64,000 nt of DNA, from contig JYIP02000008.1 of NCBI GenBank assembly GCA_001051155.2, positions 2,108,001-2,172,000 of the forward strand, in the 5' to 3' direction. Shown here one piece after another: positions 9,724-20,212 of the stretch. Each line of letters starts with the position of its first letter. The first letter of the stretch is position 1. The notes beneath the pieces were generated by a model that saw only the letters and a program-made list of their open reading frames with translations, searched no databases and was not told where the DNA came from. A program made the translations under genes and the position numbers. The DNA is from Chrysoporthe austroafricana. Its lineage: Eukaryota; Ascomycota; Sordariomycetes; Diaporthales; Cryphonectriaceae.

Positions 9724-11634
9724 GGATCTAGACCGAAGGTGTCTTTTTGCACCCCCCCCCCCTTCTTCATTCCCCCTTTTTGTCCTATCTTTTGCTCTCT
9801 CCTCCTTCCAAAGGTCCTCTGCACCAACTGGGCCGCAATGTCAGATCGCGACCGACGCCGAATGTAGATGAAGATGTTGCTCATTGCTCTCGGGAGACAA
9901 CGAGAGTCCGAGTCGGGACCGGATGCTTAAGGTTCATAGCCTAACAGTGGCTATTACCCTCGAAGTAATTATCCCTTTGGGCCATATTGCGTACCTAAAA
10001 AGGGAGATTCAGGACCAAATCCACGTTTGAGCCTCCGAACTCATCTCGGGTTTACTTTGTCTTCTCCCTATTATAATTATAATTATTGATCTTCATTAAT
10101 TGTGGCGGATTCCCGCGTCCTTTTGGCCGTAGCTGCCTAGCCCAGCCTAGCCATCTGGCGCCAAAAGGACAACACTACGATCAGGTAACTTTTGGGGGCA
10201 GCGTGGCTACAGTTGCAGAGGGGGCTTCCCGTCTCATCTCAGCACCTATCCATACAGAGTGTACTGTAAGCTGACCAGCTGGCGGCGTCGTATGATACTA
10301 CTCTGCGGTGGCATGCCTGCATCGTGAGTTCTTCAGTATACCCCCGGCCATACACAGCCGAAACCTTATCGGTGGCGAGAACTAGTAGATGTCATGGAGC
10401 AGAGAAGGTTTAGTTCACGAAACACGCAGCCTTATATTGCGATCTCAAGACTAGGCTTTGAAACGTATACATGTTCTCAGCTTGAGGCACTTGCGGAGCC
10501 GGCTTTCTTTTGCCCACCGTCGCGATGGAAAATGCCGCCTTATGAGCATTTCAGGCGTCATGCCGGCCACTTATTCAGCCCAGGCTACCTGGCCAGATGG
10601 TTTTTGCAAATTGTGATGCATGGGGATCTGTTTAGTTGGTCATCCTGTGATTATATTGTGTATTACGTAAGCAGCCCATACTTCAGCCCTCTTGCGTGTA
10701 TTTGGTTATACTGGGATTTAATACCATCGGCTCTAATTTCCATGCGCTTCGGAGACTTGATGTTTATTAACGAGTCTGATCTCGCAGGAGAGGCTGGACG
10801 TAAGCTTGCAAGCTGAGTTGTAGATTGCGATGATGGAGGCCGGGTCTCAAATACCCGAGTATGTCCTCGATAATGCCGCGGTCGGACTCCGCAGATAAAA
10901 TCAGAAAATACACCCAGTTCGATCAAGAATCAGGTATGCCAAGATAGCGCCGGAAGGTATCAGGCAGATGCTGTGGTCTTCGTATCCTTTCTGAGCCAGC
11001 TTCCTTCCCTGCTGAAGCCATACAGCTGAGGCATAACATCGTCAACTGAGCGTGCCTGTTGTTCCATTCTAGAAGAGCAAGAGCAAGAGCCTCCGCCGCA
11101 CCCTTCCAGACACTGCTCAATCTTTGCGCAGCTTTTCTTGCCTGAACAGCTGCTCGATTCGATGCTCCGACGTCGCCTTCTCATGACGCCACCTTTTGCT
11201 ATACAGCCATATGCCCATGATACTTACATATTAGACGCCCTATCGCGCATCAATTGAGGTTCCAGGACTACAAATGCTGTGGTGATGCCTTAGCCTAGTC
11301 TGTCACACCTGCGGTGCTTCGTTAGTCGGCATGCCTCGAACATCATGAGCTCTTATTCTACTCACGTGCTTTTACGTGTCGCAAGAGTCTCTCGTTGTAT
11401 TCCCCAAAATTTTCGGAGATATGACCATGAATGTAAACGGTGCTGCACAGGCGGTGCGACCACTTGAAGCACCACCCGTCCATCGGTGGATGTGTTGTGG
11501 TCAAAGTCGCCCTGCGTGAAGGCCGACCTGCGCGTGAAACGCCGCTGAGGGATCTCATCCGATACATGTGATCATCTTGGTGAGGTGATGATGGCCACTC
11601 CTGGGCCTGGGAGGGAGTTCTGTCGCAGACAACT

Positions 11635-12414
11635 TCACCAGCTCAGCGCAGCATTCGGCGCCTTCGCCCCGCCCTGCGACTGCGTCGTAGCCTTCGCCTT
11701 CGCCATGGGCTCAACAGCGGCCGGCTCGTCCTCGCCCGGCCTCCGCTGCAGCAGAGGCACCTGCTCCTCCAGCCCCCACTTCCCCATCTGCTCGTCGACG
11801 ACGGCAGTCCACCTGCGCACGAGCGGGTGCGCCTCCGCGACGTGCGCAAAGACGACGGCGCCCCCCTCGGCCTGGCGTTCATCGACCTCGTACTTCCACG
11901 TCCCGTCCGCGTTCCAGTACACCTCGCTGAAGACGCTCCGGACGCCCAGGTCCGCCCGCGCCTCCGCGAGCAGCCTGCCCGCGGCGGCCGCGCGCTCCGG
12001 CGCGCCGCCGGCGTGGCCGAGCGCGCCCGCGATCCCCTCCAGCACCCCGAGCAGCCGCCCGACCCTCAGCCCGATAGTCGCGCCCAGCCCGAAGCCCTCG
12101 TCGAAGCCGGCCTGGATGCTGCCGGCCTTGGAGACGGTGACGCCGTCGCGGTAGCCGGCGGTGGCGTGCTCCTGCTGCAGGCGGCGGATGTCGGAGGGGT
12201 GGCTCTGCGCCGGAGTCGCCTCCTGCGCGATCACGCGGATGCCCGCGTCGTGGTCTCCCGTGAGGGAGGGAAGCTCGTCGCCGCCGCCGTCGGAGCCGAA
12301 GACGTCGTCCAGCGGATCGGTGGGTGGGATACTTGTGTCCTGGGGCGGGTCCATGCCGATGGAGCTGATTGCGTGTTCCGGGTTGGACTGCTTGAGGAGC
12401 ATTTTGTCGCTCAT
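11635..12414 (-). CDS. YAE1: YAE1-like adaptor for cytosolic Fe-S protein assembly
   Basis: A single-exon gene of 259 residues. Residues about 83-130 carry the Yae1 N-terminal domain with repeated G-X3-G spacing (GYRDG, KAGSIQAGFDEGFGLGATIG, RVGRLLGVLEGI), the deca-GX3 signature. In yeast, Yae1 with Lto1 recruits the ABC protein Rli1/ABCE1 to the cytosolic Fe-S targeting complex, so it is needed for ribosome recycling. The acidic N-terminus DPLDDVFGS is typical of fungal members. The ATG at 12414 has a purine at -3. An upstream in-frame extension begins only with TTG and is not used. The Pro/Ala-rich C-terminal half is longer than in yeast. Its stop lies in AT-poor DNA and the gene runs in the same direction as the amidase gene, 418 bp away. 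Confidence 0.9.
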   Translation of the reverse strand: MSDKMLLKQSNPEHAISSIGMDPPQDTSIPPTDPLDDVFGSDGGGDELPSLTGDHDAGIRVIAQEATPAQSHPSDIRRLQQEHATAGYRDGVTVSKAGSIQAGFDEGFGLGATIGLRVGRLLGVLEGIAGALGHAGGAPERAAAAGRLLAEARADLGVRSVFSEVYWNADGTWKYEVDERQAEGGAVVFAHVAEAHPLVRRWTAVVDEQMGKWGLEEQVPLLQRRPGEDEPAAVEPMAKAKATTQSQGGAKAPNAALSW

Positions 12415-12832
12415 GGTTTGATGCAGTCTGCGCCGAGGTCCGTGAGTCCAAGGCAATCCGCTCTAGATGGCGGTGTCTTTTTCAAGGTGTTGATGAAGGG
12501 AAGAAATTTCGTTGAGGGCGATGAGCGGACAGCCGAACTAGGCCTCTCCCAGCCCTAACCCTGGTTTTGGTATGTATATCGTTGATCACCGCCCCGGGCA
12601 GGACGCCAGCGCGCTCGCTTGCTGATGAATGCAGAATCGATTTAAATTTGCTTGGTGGAGTGTTGCGTAAATTGCTCTCTGCTGTTAAATTATTTGTCTT
12701 CTTGGGGTGCGGTGTGATGCTAGCCTGGCCCGAGACGGCAGTACGTTAAACTAATTACATGTGACCACGCCCATGACAAGTACTTTATATTTCTCAATTA
12801 CGTATAGTATCAAGCCGCTGAAATCTTGAGCA
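12415..12832. other. Spacer between YAE1 and amidase genes
   Basis: Both neighbours are on the minus strand, so this 418-bp spacer holds the YAE1 promoter and the amidase 3' end. The part nearest the amidase stop is AT-rich. No further gene is visible. Confidence 0.6.
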
Positions 12833-14554
12833 TCACATTTTCAACCCCGCCTTCCTCTTCTCCACAACATCGACCAGTTCCGTCGTCGGCTCTATGTACG
12901 GCGTGATGGTGTTCCTCACCAGCGTCCTCTGCTCGAACGCATACGCCAGCCCGATCAGGTTGAACTCGTCGAACCTCTCGCCCATGAAGCTGAGCCCGTA
13001 CGGCAGGTTGGGCGCCGACGCGTTCAGGTTCCCGAACCCGTTGAGTGCCACCGTCGTGTTCGGCGGCAGCGCCCCCAGCGGCACCGTCACGACCGGCGCG
13101 CCGAGCAGCGCCGGCAGGAACGGGGAGAACGGCGTCGGCACCACCAGCGCGTCCAGCGAGAAGTTGCGCAGCGCGCCCGTGACACCCAGCGGGCCCGCGT
13201 AGTAGAGCCCCGCCGTGTAGTTGGACCAGAACAGCGGCGACTCGTTGCCATACCCCAGCTCGATCGCGCCCTGCCAGATGAGCGTGTCCCGCGCCGGCCA
13301 GTCCTCGGGCGGGTAGCCCTGCGTGAAGCGCTGCACGTCCGCGAGGGTCCTGACGCCGTGCGGGTTGACGGTCAGCTCGGCCAGGTACTTCGCCAGGTCG
13401 GTGTTGAAGTCCGCCTCGAGGACGATGTTGGGAAAGTCCGCGGCCGCGAGCACGTCGTACCCCGGCAGCGTGATGTCGTCCACCACCGTGGCGCCGGCGG
13501 CGCGCAGGACGTCGAGCGCGGCGTCGAACACTGCGACGGCGGGGGCGAAGTACGCCTGGCCCGTCAGGTCGATGTAGTTGCGCGGCACGCCGATGCGCTT
13601 CCCGCGCAGCGCGTCGGGCGTGCACGCGTCGGCGTAGCTGGGCGTGCGGTTGAAGGGGATCGCGGCGGTGTAGTTGTCGCGGGCGTCCGGGCCCGCGATG
13701 GCGGTGAGGATGTGCGCGGCGTCCTTGACCGTCCGCGCCATGGGGCCCACGGTGTCCTGGTGCTCCGAGATGGGGATCACGAGGTACCGCGAGGTGAGGC
13801 CCACGGTCGGCTTGATGCCCACGAGGTTGTTCTGGCTCGAGGGCGAGAGGATCGAGCCGTCCGTCTCGGTGCCGAGGCAGCCCAGGGCAAGGCCCAGCGA
13901 GCTGGCCACGCCGCTGCCCGCCGAGGAGCCCGACGGGTCCTGGCCGGGGAAGTAGGCCCCCTCCGTCTGGCCCCCGTACGCGGACCAGCCGTTGCTGGTG
14001 TTGTCGGACCGGTAGTTGGCCCACTGCGACAGGTTCGTCTTGCCGAGGAGGACGGCGCCGGCCCTGCGGAGCTTCGCGGCCACGGTGGAGTCGGATGGGA
14101 CCTTGGAGCCGAGCAGCGCATAGGAGCCGGCCGTGTTGTTCATCTTGTCATCTGTCGCGATGTTGTTCTTGATGAGGATGGGGATCCCGTGGAGGGGCCC
14201 CCGGCTGGTCCCTGAAGCACGTTCCGAGTCCAACGCCGCCGCGATGCTGAGCGCGTCCGGGTTCAGCTCCGTCACCATCCGCAGGGTGGAGTTCACCTCG
14301 AGAATCCGGGCCGTGTAGGCGTTGACCAGGTCCACGCTTGTGAAGAGGCCCGTATCCAGCCCCCATACCAAGTCATCGAGAGTTGCATCGATGAGAGGCG
14401 GGAAGGGTTTCCCGTCGATGGCAGTACTGGCGTTTGAGCAGTAGAGCTGGCACTGGCACAACCCGACCACGCTCGCCGCTATGGCGACAATCCTCTGCGT
14501 GAAGCCTGAGCCCAGCATCCTGGCCATGTCACTCCAATACGCGAAGAGGAGCAT
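12833..14554 (-). CDS. Secreted amidase-signature family hydrolase
   Basis: An uninterrupted gene for 573 residues (564 if the second ATG, at 14527, is used). The second start gives a cleaner signal peptide, with a hydrophobic stretch RIVAIAASVVGLC ahead of a Cys-containing mature start, so secretion is likely. The amidase-signature fold is complete: the catalytic Lys lies in GIPILIKNNI (Lys129), the bridging cis-Ser in PSGSSAGSG (about Ser211), and the nucleophile in GTETDGSILSPS (Ser234). The family hydrolyses amide bonds by a Ser-cisSer-Lys triad. Sequence around the nucleophile follows the fungal TETDGSI variant rather than TDTGGSIR. Several N-glycosylation sequons (NST, NTS, NYT, NTT) suit an extracellular protein. 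Substrate cannot be told from sequence; it is not clearly an acetamidase. Confidence 0.92.
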   Translation of the reverse strand: MLLFAYWSDMARMLGSGFTQRIVAIAASVVGLCQCQLYCSNASTAIDGKPFPPLIDATLDDLVWGLDTGLFTSVDLVNAYTARILEVNSTLRMVTELNPDALSIAAALDSERASGTSRGPLHGIPILIKNNIATDDKMNNTAGSYALLGSKVPSDSTVAAKLRRAGAVLLGKTNLSQWANYRSDNTSNGWSAYGGQTEGAYFPGQDPSGSSAGSGVASSLGLALGCLGTETDGSILSPSSQNNLVGIKPTVGLTSRYLVIPISEHQDTVGPMARTVKDAAHILTAIAGPDARDNYTAAIPFNRTPSYADACTPDALRGKRIGVPRNYIDLTGQAYFAPAVAVFDAALDVLRAAGATVVDDITLPGYDVLAAADFPNIVLEADFNTDLAKYLAELTVNPHGVRTLADVQRFTQGYPPEDWPARDTLIWQGAIELGYGNESPLFWSNYTAGLYYAGPLGVTGALRNFSLDALVVPTPFSPFLPALLGAPVVTVPLGALPPNTTVALNGFGNLNASAPNLPYGLSFMGERFDEFNLIGLAYAFEQRTLVRNTITPYIEPTTELVDVVEKRKAGLKM

Positions 14555-15517
14555 GAGGAGGAAGAAAGGTTTGGGGGGTAAAGAAATGCTCCATGTCGTT
14601 GGGACATGAAGAAGACCAACTGCTATTTATCCAGAACATGATCCAGCAATGACCTCCCTGATAGATGATAGTCTGTCCTGGCTCCAGAGAAATAAGCTTA
14701 TCTGGACCGTTCACCCCATTCTTGGCTTTCAGGAACGCGGTTACTAGTGCCGGCAACAGGAGCAGCATGAGGAGCAAAGCGGTGGAGAGGAGGGGGCGTC
14801 CTCGGCCTGGCAGTGGTGTCGTCATGAGGGCATGAGATCCGTGGATGGCACAGGAGGACCGTGCCGAGCAACGAATAGGCGGTGGAAATCTTATCTCCTG
14901 CAGGCGGATGCTAAGCGTCCAGGACATGGGTTCGCCTCTGCTTATAAACAAAGCCGGTTGAAGATGAGGATACTTAATCAAGGGGACCGGGAGCTGCTGG
15001 AGAGTCACAAAGTTTACTTCGAATGGACGGGGCGGGGGAGCCGGGGGCGGCAATAAGCAACTCAGTATGCCCTGTCGATATTGCAAACCGATATCTTAAT
15101 ACTCACTTGCGTACACTTGACATTATAGGCAATATTTTAATTTGAAGTTTTTTTTTTCCCGAAAAAAACACCTAGTCTAGTAGGGGGAACTGCTAGGAGT
15201 CGATATAGTATAGGAGATTCTATTGTCAGCTGTAATAGACGTGAAAAGGCCTGAAAAGGCCTGACTGTGGACTCGCTGCCCACACCTGCCACGAAGTTTG
15301 TGTGGAGAAAGATACCCCGGCCTTTCTCTGAGTAGTAGCCAATCCTCTTTCACTCCGCCTGGCTGTATTCAAATCTTCTTGTCGATACCCTCCATCTCGA
15401 TGAATATATAAGCTGACGAGCCAAAGAGCGAGGCGTCAGAAGAAAGTACTGTCACGATGGATAAGAGAGACGGGCGGCGTCGACCAGAACATGCAAGAGA
15501 ACCAGAGGACGAGTCTA
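14555..15517. other. Intergenic region between the amidase and Clr5 genes
   Basis: Both neighbours are on the minus strand, so this 963-bp region holds the amidase promoter and the Clr5 3' flank. It is AT-rich from about 15060 to 15440, with a T-run near 15150 and a short direct repeat (GAAAAGGCCT twice) near 15242-15261. A 185-codon frame opposite the leader shows no protein-like character. Confidence 0.5.
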
Positions 15518-15829
15518 CTAGAACGACAGCCGCACGTGGAACATGGGCGGGCCCTCCTGCGCAAGGTGGGCGCCCAGCTGGTCGTCGTCGTGGATCTGCA
15601 GCGGGAAGAGCTGCGAGCCGCCCATGGCGCTGGGCACTTTCACCATGCCGACGACCTCGACGCAGGTCGACCCGGGGATCTTCTGCGCGGCGACCTGGCG
15701 CAGCTCCTCCAGGGACGGCGCCGGCGACGTGAGGCAGGCGATCCAGATGTCGCCCGCGCTGCCGTCGGGCCCCACCTCCCGCAGGTAGATGGGGACGAGG
15801 TTGGTGTTGGCCGCGGGGGCCATCTGGTA

Positions 15830-15872
<43 letters not shown>

Positions 15873-17027
15873 TGCGCGTTGTCGAACGGCGACGGCGCGG
15901 CGGGCATCGGCGCCGCCTCGGGCAGGAACTGCTGGTGCGAGCCCATGAAGCCGCCCTGGGCGTTCGGGTCCAGGAGGAGCGACGGGCCCAGCTCGGCGTC
16001 CATGGGCATCTGCATGCCCATCTGCGGGTCGACAAGGTGGTTCGGCAGCATGCGCGAGGGGTGGCCGTGGGCGTGAGCCTGCTGGCCGGGTACGAGCAGG
16101 GCGGCCGCGAAGCCGGGTGTGTTGTCGTCCATGTCTCCCACGCCGGCGTCGCCGGCGTCATACCCAGCGCCCTCCATCGCGGCGGCAGGGCTCTTCCCCT
16201 TCTCCTTGGCCGCCCTGCGCTTGTTCTGGTCGTCCCGCAGCCTCTTCATGACGTCCGTAGCGATGGCCTCGACGGCCCTGGTCCGCATCTCGTAGCTGTC
16301 CGGGTCGTCCAGCCGGCTCAGGATCCGGCGCAGCATCTCGCTCCCGTCGATCCACCGCTGCTTCAGCTCGCGCCACCGCTCCGAGCCCAGCGCGACCTTG
16401 CTCGTGAGCCCGTCCCGCCGCAGGATCTCGTAGAAGGCCGCCCGCGCCGCGCGCGACTCGGCGGGGTTCAGGCCCAGGATGTTCTTGGCGTCGGCGAGCG
16501 CCACGGCCTTGGGCCCGCCGGCGGCGCCCGCGCGCATCCGCTTCGTGACGTCCGTGCAGATGACGTCCAGCGCCACCCGCCGCCGCTCCTGCGCGGCGCC
16601 GGCGCCGTCGCCGTCGGCCCACGCCACCGCCTCCTCCCCCAGGGCCGGGAACGCGGCCACCAGCTCCTGCTTGGCGGCGTCCCACGCCCCGGGCCCCGCG
16701 AGCGTCTTCTTCGTGATGCCGGCGGCCTCGCAGATCGCCTGGAACCGCGCGCGCGCCGCCGCGTACGACGCCCGGTCCAGCCCGAGGATCGCCTGGCTCT
16801 CGGCCAGCGTCGTCTCGGAGGGGAAACGAGGGGGACCAGGCGGGTCAGCGGGGAGGCCCGCGTACTGGCGCGTGCGCCGACGGCGCTTCTTCGCGGCCCA
16901 GCGCTGGGCGGACTGGGCCTCGATCTCGAGGCGGCGCTCAGCCAGCCCCTGCGCGGTGGCGTCCGGCTCGTCGGCCTGCTCACCGTCGCCCGCAAGAATA
17001 CCTTCGTCGGCGCCGTCCTCGTCCTCG

Positions 17028-17060
<33 letters not shown>

Positions 17061-17746
17061 CCATCATCGTCATCACGCCCACCCTCACCGTCGTCGTCGC
17101 GCAGCCCGCCGCCGGCAGGGGTCCGACGACCACGGCTCCCGCGCCTCGCGCGCCGCGCGTCGGCGGCGGGCGTCCGCAGCAGCCACCTGTGGGCGCCGCG
17201 GACGCGGTTCAGCTCGCGCGACTTGATCTCGAAGCCGTCCTCGTCGTTCAGGACGCGCAGCATCTCGGCCTGCGACAGGTTGCGCCCCCAGAGCTCCCGG
17301 ACGCGGGCGACGAGGGCGTCATTCTTGAGCGCGGGCTGCTGCCTCGAGGGCAGGTTCCAGCGGCGGAACTGGGAGGCGTAGGCACGTTTGCTGTTCGAGG
17401 GGGAGGAGATCCGGTCAGCGGCGCGCGCAGACGCAGACGAGAGGGCCCAGGCCGTGTCATCTGCCCTCTCCGTCCCGACCTCGAGCCGGACACGGGCGCT
17501 GGGAGGGGCGCCGGAGAGCGTCGCTACGGCAGGGCATACGGCGCGCCGAGGCAGTTTGGCCGGGCAGGACGCCGCGGTGCCGGAGGAGCACGAAGCACGA
17601 CGGGCAGGGCAGAAAACAGCGGGTGCGTACCTGGGCTTGAAGTTGTGGTTCACGCGCATATACTCGATGATGTCATCGACCTGTCTGCTCTCGTCGACGT
17701 ACAGGCGGCAGATGGTGTCCTTGTGCCTCTCCCATTCGTACACCAT
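15518..17746 (-). CDS. Clr5-domain protein with internal tandem repeat, possible DNA-binding regulator
   Basis: Two exons on the minus strand, 17746-17631 and 17390-15518, give 662 residues. Splicing rebuilds a full Clr5 domain at residues about 1-55: WERHKDTICRLYVDE, then NHNFKPSKRAYASQFRRWNL across the junction. Clr5 domains are small helical, probably DNA-binding modules found in fungal regulators. The 240-nt intron is a multiple of three and has no stop, so retention would give 742 residues. Further along are an Arg-rich stretch, an Asp run (from an ATC/GAT repeat), two related modules of about 100 residues (about 231-333 and 336-430) with ILGLxxxxxxAARAxF and TDVxKRxR motifs, an Ala run, and a C-terminal domain ending FHVRLSF. 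The ROK1 gene lies divergently 327 bp away. Confidence 0.85.
15831..15872. repeat. (GCC)n trinucleotide repeat coding for an Ala run
   Basis: About fourteen uninterrupted trinucleotides inside the Clr5-domain gene, read as Ala in its frame; a candidate for length variation among strains. Confidence 0.85.
17026..17060. repeat. (ATC)n trinucleotide repeat coding for an Asp run
   Basis: About twelve TCA/ATC units inside the Clr5-domain gene, read as Asp in its minus-strand frame. Confidence 0.85.
17391..17630 (-). other. Stop-free 3n intron within the Clr5 domain
   Basis: The donor is CAG|GTACGC and the acceptor GAACAG|C. The length of 240 nt is a multiple of three and the frame through it has no stop codon. 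Retention would insert 80 residues into the middle of the Clr5 domain without breaking the protein. Confidence 0.75.
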
Positions 17747-18073
17747 GCTTTCAATACATGCTGGACACGGCGATACTGCTGGTTGGCGTGTGGCTCCGCT
17801 GGTGTGCTGGCAGACTGGCTAATAGAACTGCACTTTTGGTCCATGTCGTTCGCCGCGGTTCTGGCTTGCACCGTCGAAAGCGAAGTGGGCTGAAGTGAAT
17901 GAGGTGAAGTGAAGGATCCCATGCCACCAGAGCCTGGGCGGCGTGCAGGGGCCCCCTTATCGATAGCGCCCCCCCTAGAAATTTCTCGACCCCCATCGCA
18001 CCTCTCAGTGCTTCCAACACCTGCTTCCTGCGACAGCTCAGCTCGCCCTTCCCACAGTCCCCCTCTCGCAGCC
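17747..18073. promoter_or_regulatory. Shared divergent promoter of the Clr5 and ROK1 genes
   Basis: Only 327 bp separate the two ATGs, so both promoters must overlap here. A CT-rich leader (CACCTCTCAGTG..CCCACAGTCCCCCTCTC) precedes the ROK1 ATG. The ROK1 frame is open back to 17909, but the first family-like Met is at 18074. Confidence 0.6.
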
Positions 18074-20212
18074 ATGGACATCCTCAAGGTCCTGTCGCTC
18101 GGCACGACAAAGAAGCCCAGCAGGGCCGGTGCCGCCGCCGCGTCGAGCGCCGCAACACTCCCCTCCGCCGGCAGCCGGCCCCACGCGCAGCTCTTCCACG
18201 ACGAGGTCGGACAAAACCACCGAGGCACGAAGCGGAAGAGGCCAGACGACGTGCAGGAGGAGGCGAGCGAGGACCTCAGCGACCTCGACTTCTTCGCACC
18301 CAAGGATGAGGTGAAGGGTGCAAGCAGGAAGAAGGCCGACAAGCCCAAGGCCAGAGATATCGAAGGCTCGAAGTCCAAGGCTGGCAAGGCTGGCAAGGCC
18401 AGGCTCCTGGACGAGGACGAGTGCAAGCAGATCCTGCGGTCGCACCGCCTGAAATTCACGCTGCTGTCAGACGGGGCGGAGAAGAAGGCGAAGGTCAAGA
18501 AGAGCAAGAGCAAGAAGAAGGCCAAGGCCAAGGCCGTCGAGGAGGTCAAGCAGCCCAAAAGGCAGCTCTTCCCCCAGCCGCTGAGGGCCTTCGGCGAGCT
18601 GCGGCCTGCATACAGCATCTCGAGCCGGCTGGCGGACAACATCGAGGCACAGGGGTACAAGGAGCCGACAGAGGTGCAGATGAGCAGTCTGCCCCTGCTG
18701 CTGGATCCCAAGGCCGCGCTGGCGAAGAGCACAGGGGAGCATGTCTCCGCGCAGGCCGTCGACTTCATCGCGGTCGCGCCGACGGGAAGCGGCAAGACGA
18801 TCAGCTTCCTGATCCCTGCCATCAACTCGGTCATGAAGAGAAGAGCTGGTGCCGGCGACCGCAAGCAGCACGGATTGGAGGTCATCGTTCTTGCCCCCAC
18901 GAGAGAGCTTGCCAGCCAGATCCTCAACGAAGGCCGGAAGCTGACCATCGGCACGGGCCTCAAGGTCGTGGGCATGAAAAAGGGCATGCGAATTGCCACA
19001 GGAGATGAGGAGCCGAGGGAAGAGGAAAGTAGCGACGACAAATCGTCCGAGGACAGCAACAATGAGGACTCGGGCCCGGAGAGCGAGGACGGGAGCGATA
19101 CTGCGAAGCCAGTCACCAAAGCGGATATCCTGGTGACGACACCGATGCTGCTCCTCAATTTCTTGAACAGGGGGAAACTGAAGAGGACGCTCCCATCTGT
19201 CAAGTCTCTCGTACTGGACGAGGCAGACGTGCTGCTTGACCAGCTCTTTCGCGACCAGACCACCGGCATCTGGTCGGCCTGCACAGATCCCGATTTGCAG
19301 CTCAACTTCTGGTCGGCGACCATGGGGTCGAACATCGAGACGATCATCATGGACCAGCTCAAGTCTCACGCAAAAACCCGGGACGTCCCCGCCAGGCCTC
19401 TCATCCGGCTCGTCGTCGGGCTGAAAGACACGGCCGTCCCCAACATCACCCACAAGCTCACCTACACGGCCACGGAGCCCGGCAAGCTCCTCGCCCTCCG
19501 CCAGCTCCTCCACCCGAGCTCGGGCACCGACGCCGGCCCGCCGCTGCGCCCGCCGTTCCTCGTCTTCACGCAGACCATCGACCGCGCCACGGCCCTGCAC
19601 GACGAGCTCAAGTACGACATCCCGCCCGAGGCGGGCGGCCCGACCCGCATCGCCGTCCTGCACGCCGCCCTCCCGGAAGGCCTCCGCGCCGACATCATGC
19701 GGCGCTTCCGCCTCGGCGAGGTCTGGGTCCTCATCACGACGGACGTCCTCGCCCGCGGCGTCGACTTCGCCGGCGTCAACGGCGTCGTCAACTACGACGT
19801 GCCGCCCAGCGCCGCCGTCTACGTGCACCGCGCGGGGCGCACCGGCCGCGCGGGCCGCGAGGGCGGCGTCGCCGTCACGTTCTACACCAGGGAGGACATC
19901 CCCTTCGTCAAGAGCGTGGCGAATGTGATCGCGGCGAGCGAGCGGCAGGCCGGCAAGACGGGCGCCGCGGCCGATGTGCAGAAGTGGCTGCTGGACGCGC
20001 TGCCGGACGTGAGGAAGGAGGACAGGAAGAGGCTGAAGACGCAGGGCGGCGTGGCGGCGCGGAAGACGGCGAAGATCACGAGCAAGAGCGCGTGGGAGAG
20101 GAGGAAGGAGAGGAACAAGAGGGAGGCGATCCTCGGGAGCAAGAAGAGGAAGGCGAACGAGGCGGGTGGGAGTAAGGGTGGTGAGCGTGAGTGGGGTGGT
20201 CTAGACGACTAG
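18074..20212 (+). CDS. ROK1: DEAD-box ATP-dependent RNA helicase ROK1
   Basis: A single exon of 712 residues. The N-terminus MDILKVLSLGTTKK and the acidic SDLDFF segment match fungal Rok1. The helicase core is complete: Q-motif around GYKEPTEVQ (about 194-202), motif I APTGSGKT (about 235), Ia PTRELA (about 275), II DEAD (about 382), III SAT (about 414), V RGVDF (about 561) and VI HRAGRTGRAGR (about 585). An acidic Glu/Ser insertion follows motif Ia (near 19015-19105). The C-terminal tail is Lys/Arg-rich, as expected for a nucleolar protein. Rok1 is an ATPase of 18S rRNA processing and small-subunit assembly, acting with Rrp5. The in-frame extension upstream to 17909 lacks family resemblance, so the ATG at 18074 was chosen. 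Confidence 0.95.
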   Translation: MDILKVLSLGTTKKPSRAGAAAASSAATLPSAGSRPHAQLFHDEVGQNHRGTKRKRPDDVQEEASEDLSDLDFFAPKDEVKGASRKKADKPKARDIEGSKSKAGKAGKARLLDEDECKQILRSHRLKFTLLSDGAEKKAKVKKSKSKKKAKAKAVEEVKQPKRQLFPQPLRAFGELRPAYSISSRLADNIEAQGYKEPTEVQMSSLPLLLDPKAALAKSTGEHVSAQAVDFIAVAPTGSGKTISFLIPAINSVMKRRAGAGDRKQHGLEVIVLAPTRELASQILNEGRKLTIGTGLKVVGMKKGMRIATGDEEPREEESSDDKSSEDSNNEDSGPESEDGSDTAKPVTKADILVTTPMLLLNFLNRGKLKRTLPSVKSLVLDEADVLLDQLFRDQTTGIWSACTDPDLQLNFWSATMGSNIETIIMDQLKSHAKTRDVPARPLIRLVVGLKDTAVPNITHKLTYTATEPGKLLALRQLLHPSSGTDAGPPLRPPFLVFTQTIDRATALHDELKYDIPPEAGGPTRIAVLHAALPEGLRADIMRRFRLGEVWVLITTDVLARGVDFAGVNGVVNYDVPPSAAVYVHRAGRTGRAGREGGVAVTFYTREDIPFVKSVANVIAASERQAGKTGAAADVQKWLLDALPDVRKEDRKRLKTQGGVAARKTAKITSKSAWERRKERNKREAILGSKKRKANEAGGSKGGEREWGGLDD

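Larger units (their letters stand above)
7084..11634. other. 4.5-kb gene-poor region
   Basis: No reading frame here has the codon character or family resemblance of a gene. The left part is GC-rich with simple repeats, including GA runs at 7491-7517 and 8311-8348. The centre has a tRNA-like relic near 9661-9723. From about 9940 onward the DNA is AT-richer and may include old decayed sequence. The 140-codon ORF at 10394-10816 begins with ATG but resembles nothing I know and was not called. Promoter elements of the membrane-protein gene must lie at the left end. Confidence 0.5.

Noticed and set aside
10394..10816. 140-codon plus-strand ORF with ATG start
   Set aside because: No recognisable domain and codon use unlike neighbouring genes; kept out for lack of support, though expression data could change this.
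12810..14215. Long ORFs in other frames and strands over the amidase gene
   Set aside because: They are Arg/Gly/Ala-rich shadows; the amidase frame has a full signature and catalytic triad.
13000..14300. Possible loss of catalytic residues in the amidase (TETDGSI instead of TDTGGSI)
   Set aside because: This variant is common among fungal amidase-signature proteins, and Lys, cis-Ser and nucleophile Ser are all present.
15491..17893. 800-codon plus-strand ORF
   Set aside because: It is the antisense shadow of the Clr5-domain gene; its sequence is His/Arg/Gly/Val-rich with no domain, an effect of GC-rich third positions.
18467..19828. 453-codon minus-strand ORF
   Set aside because: Antisense shadow of the ROK1 helicase gene, with no protein-like features.
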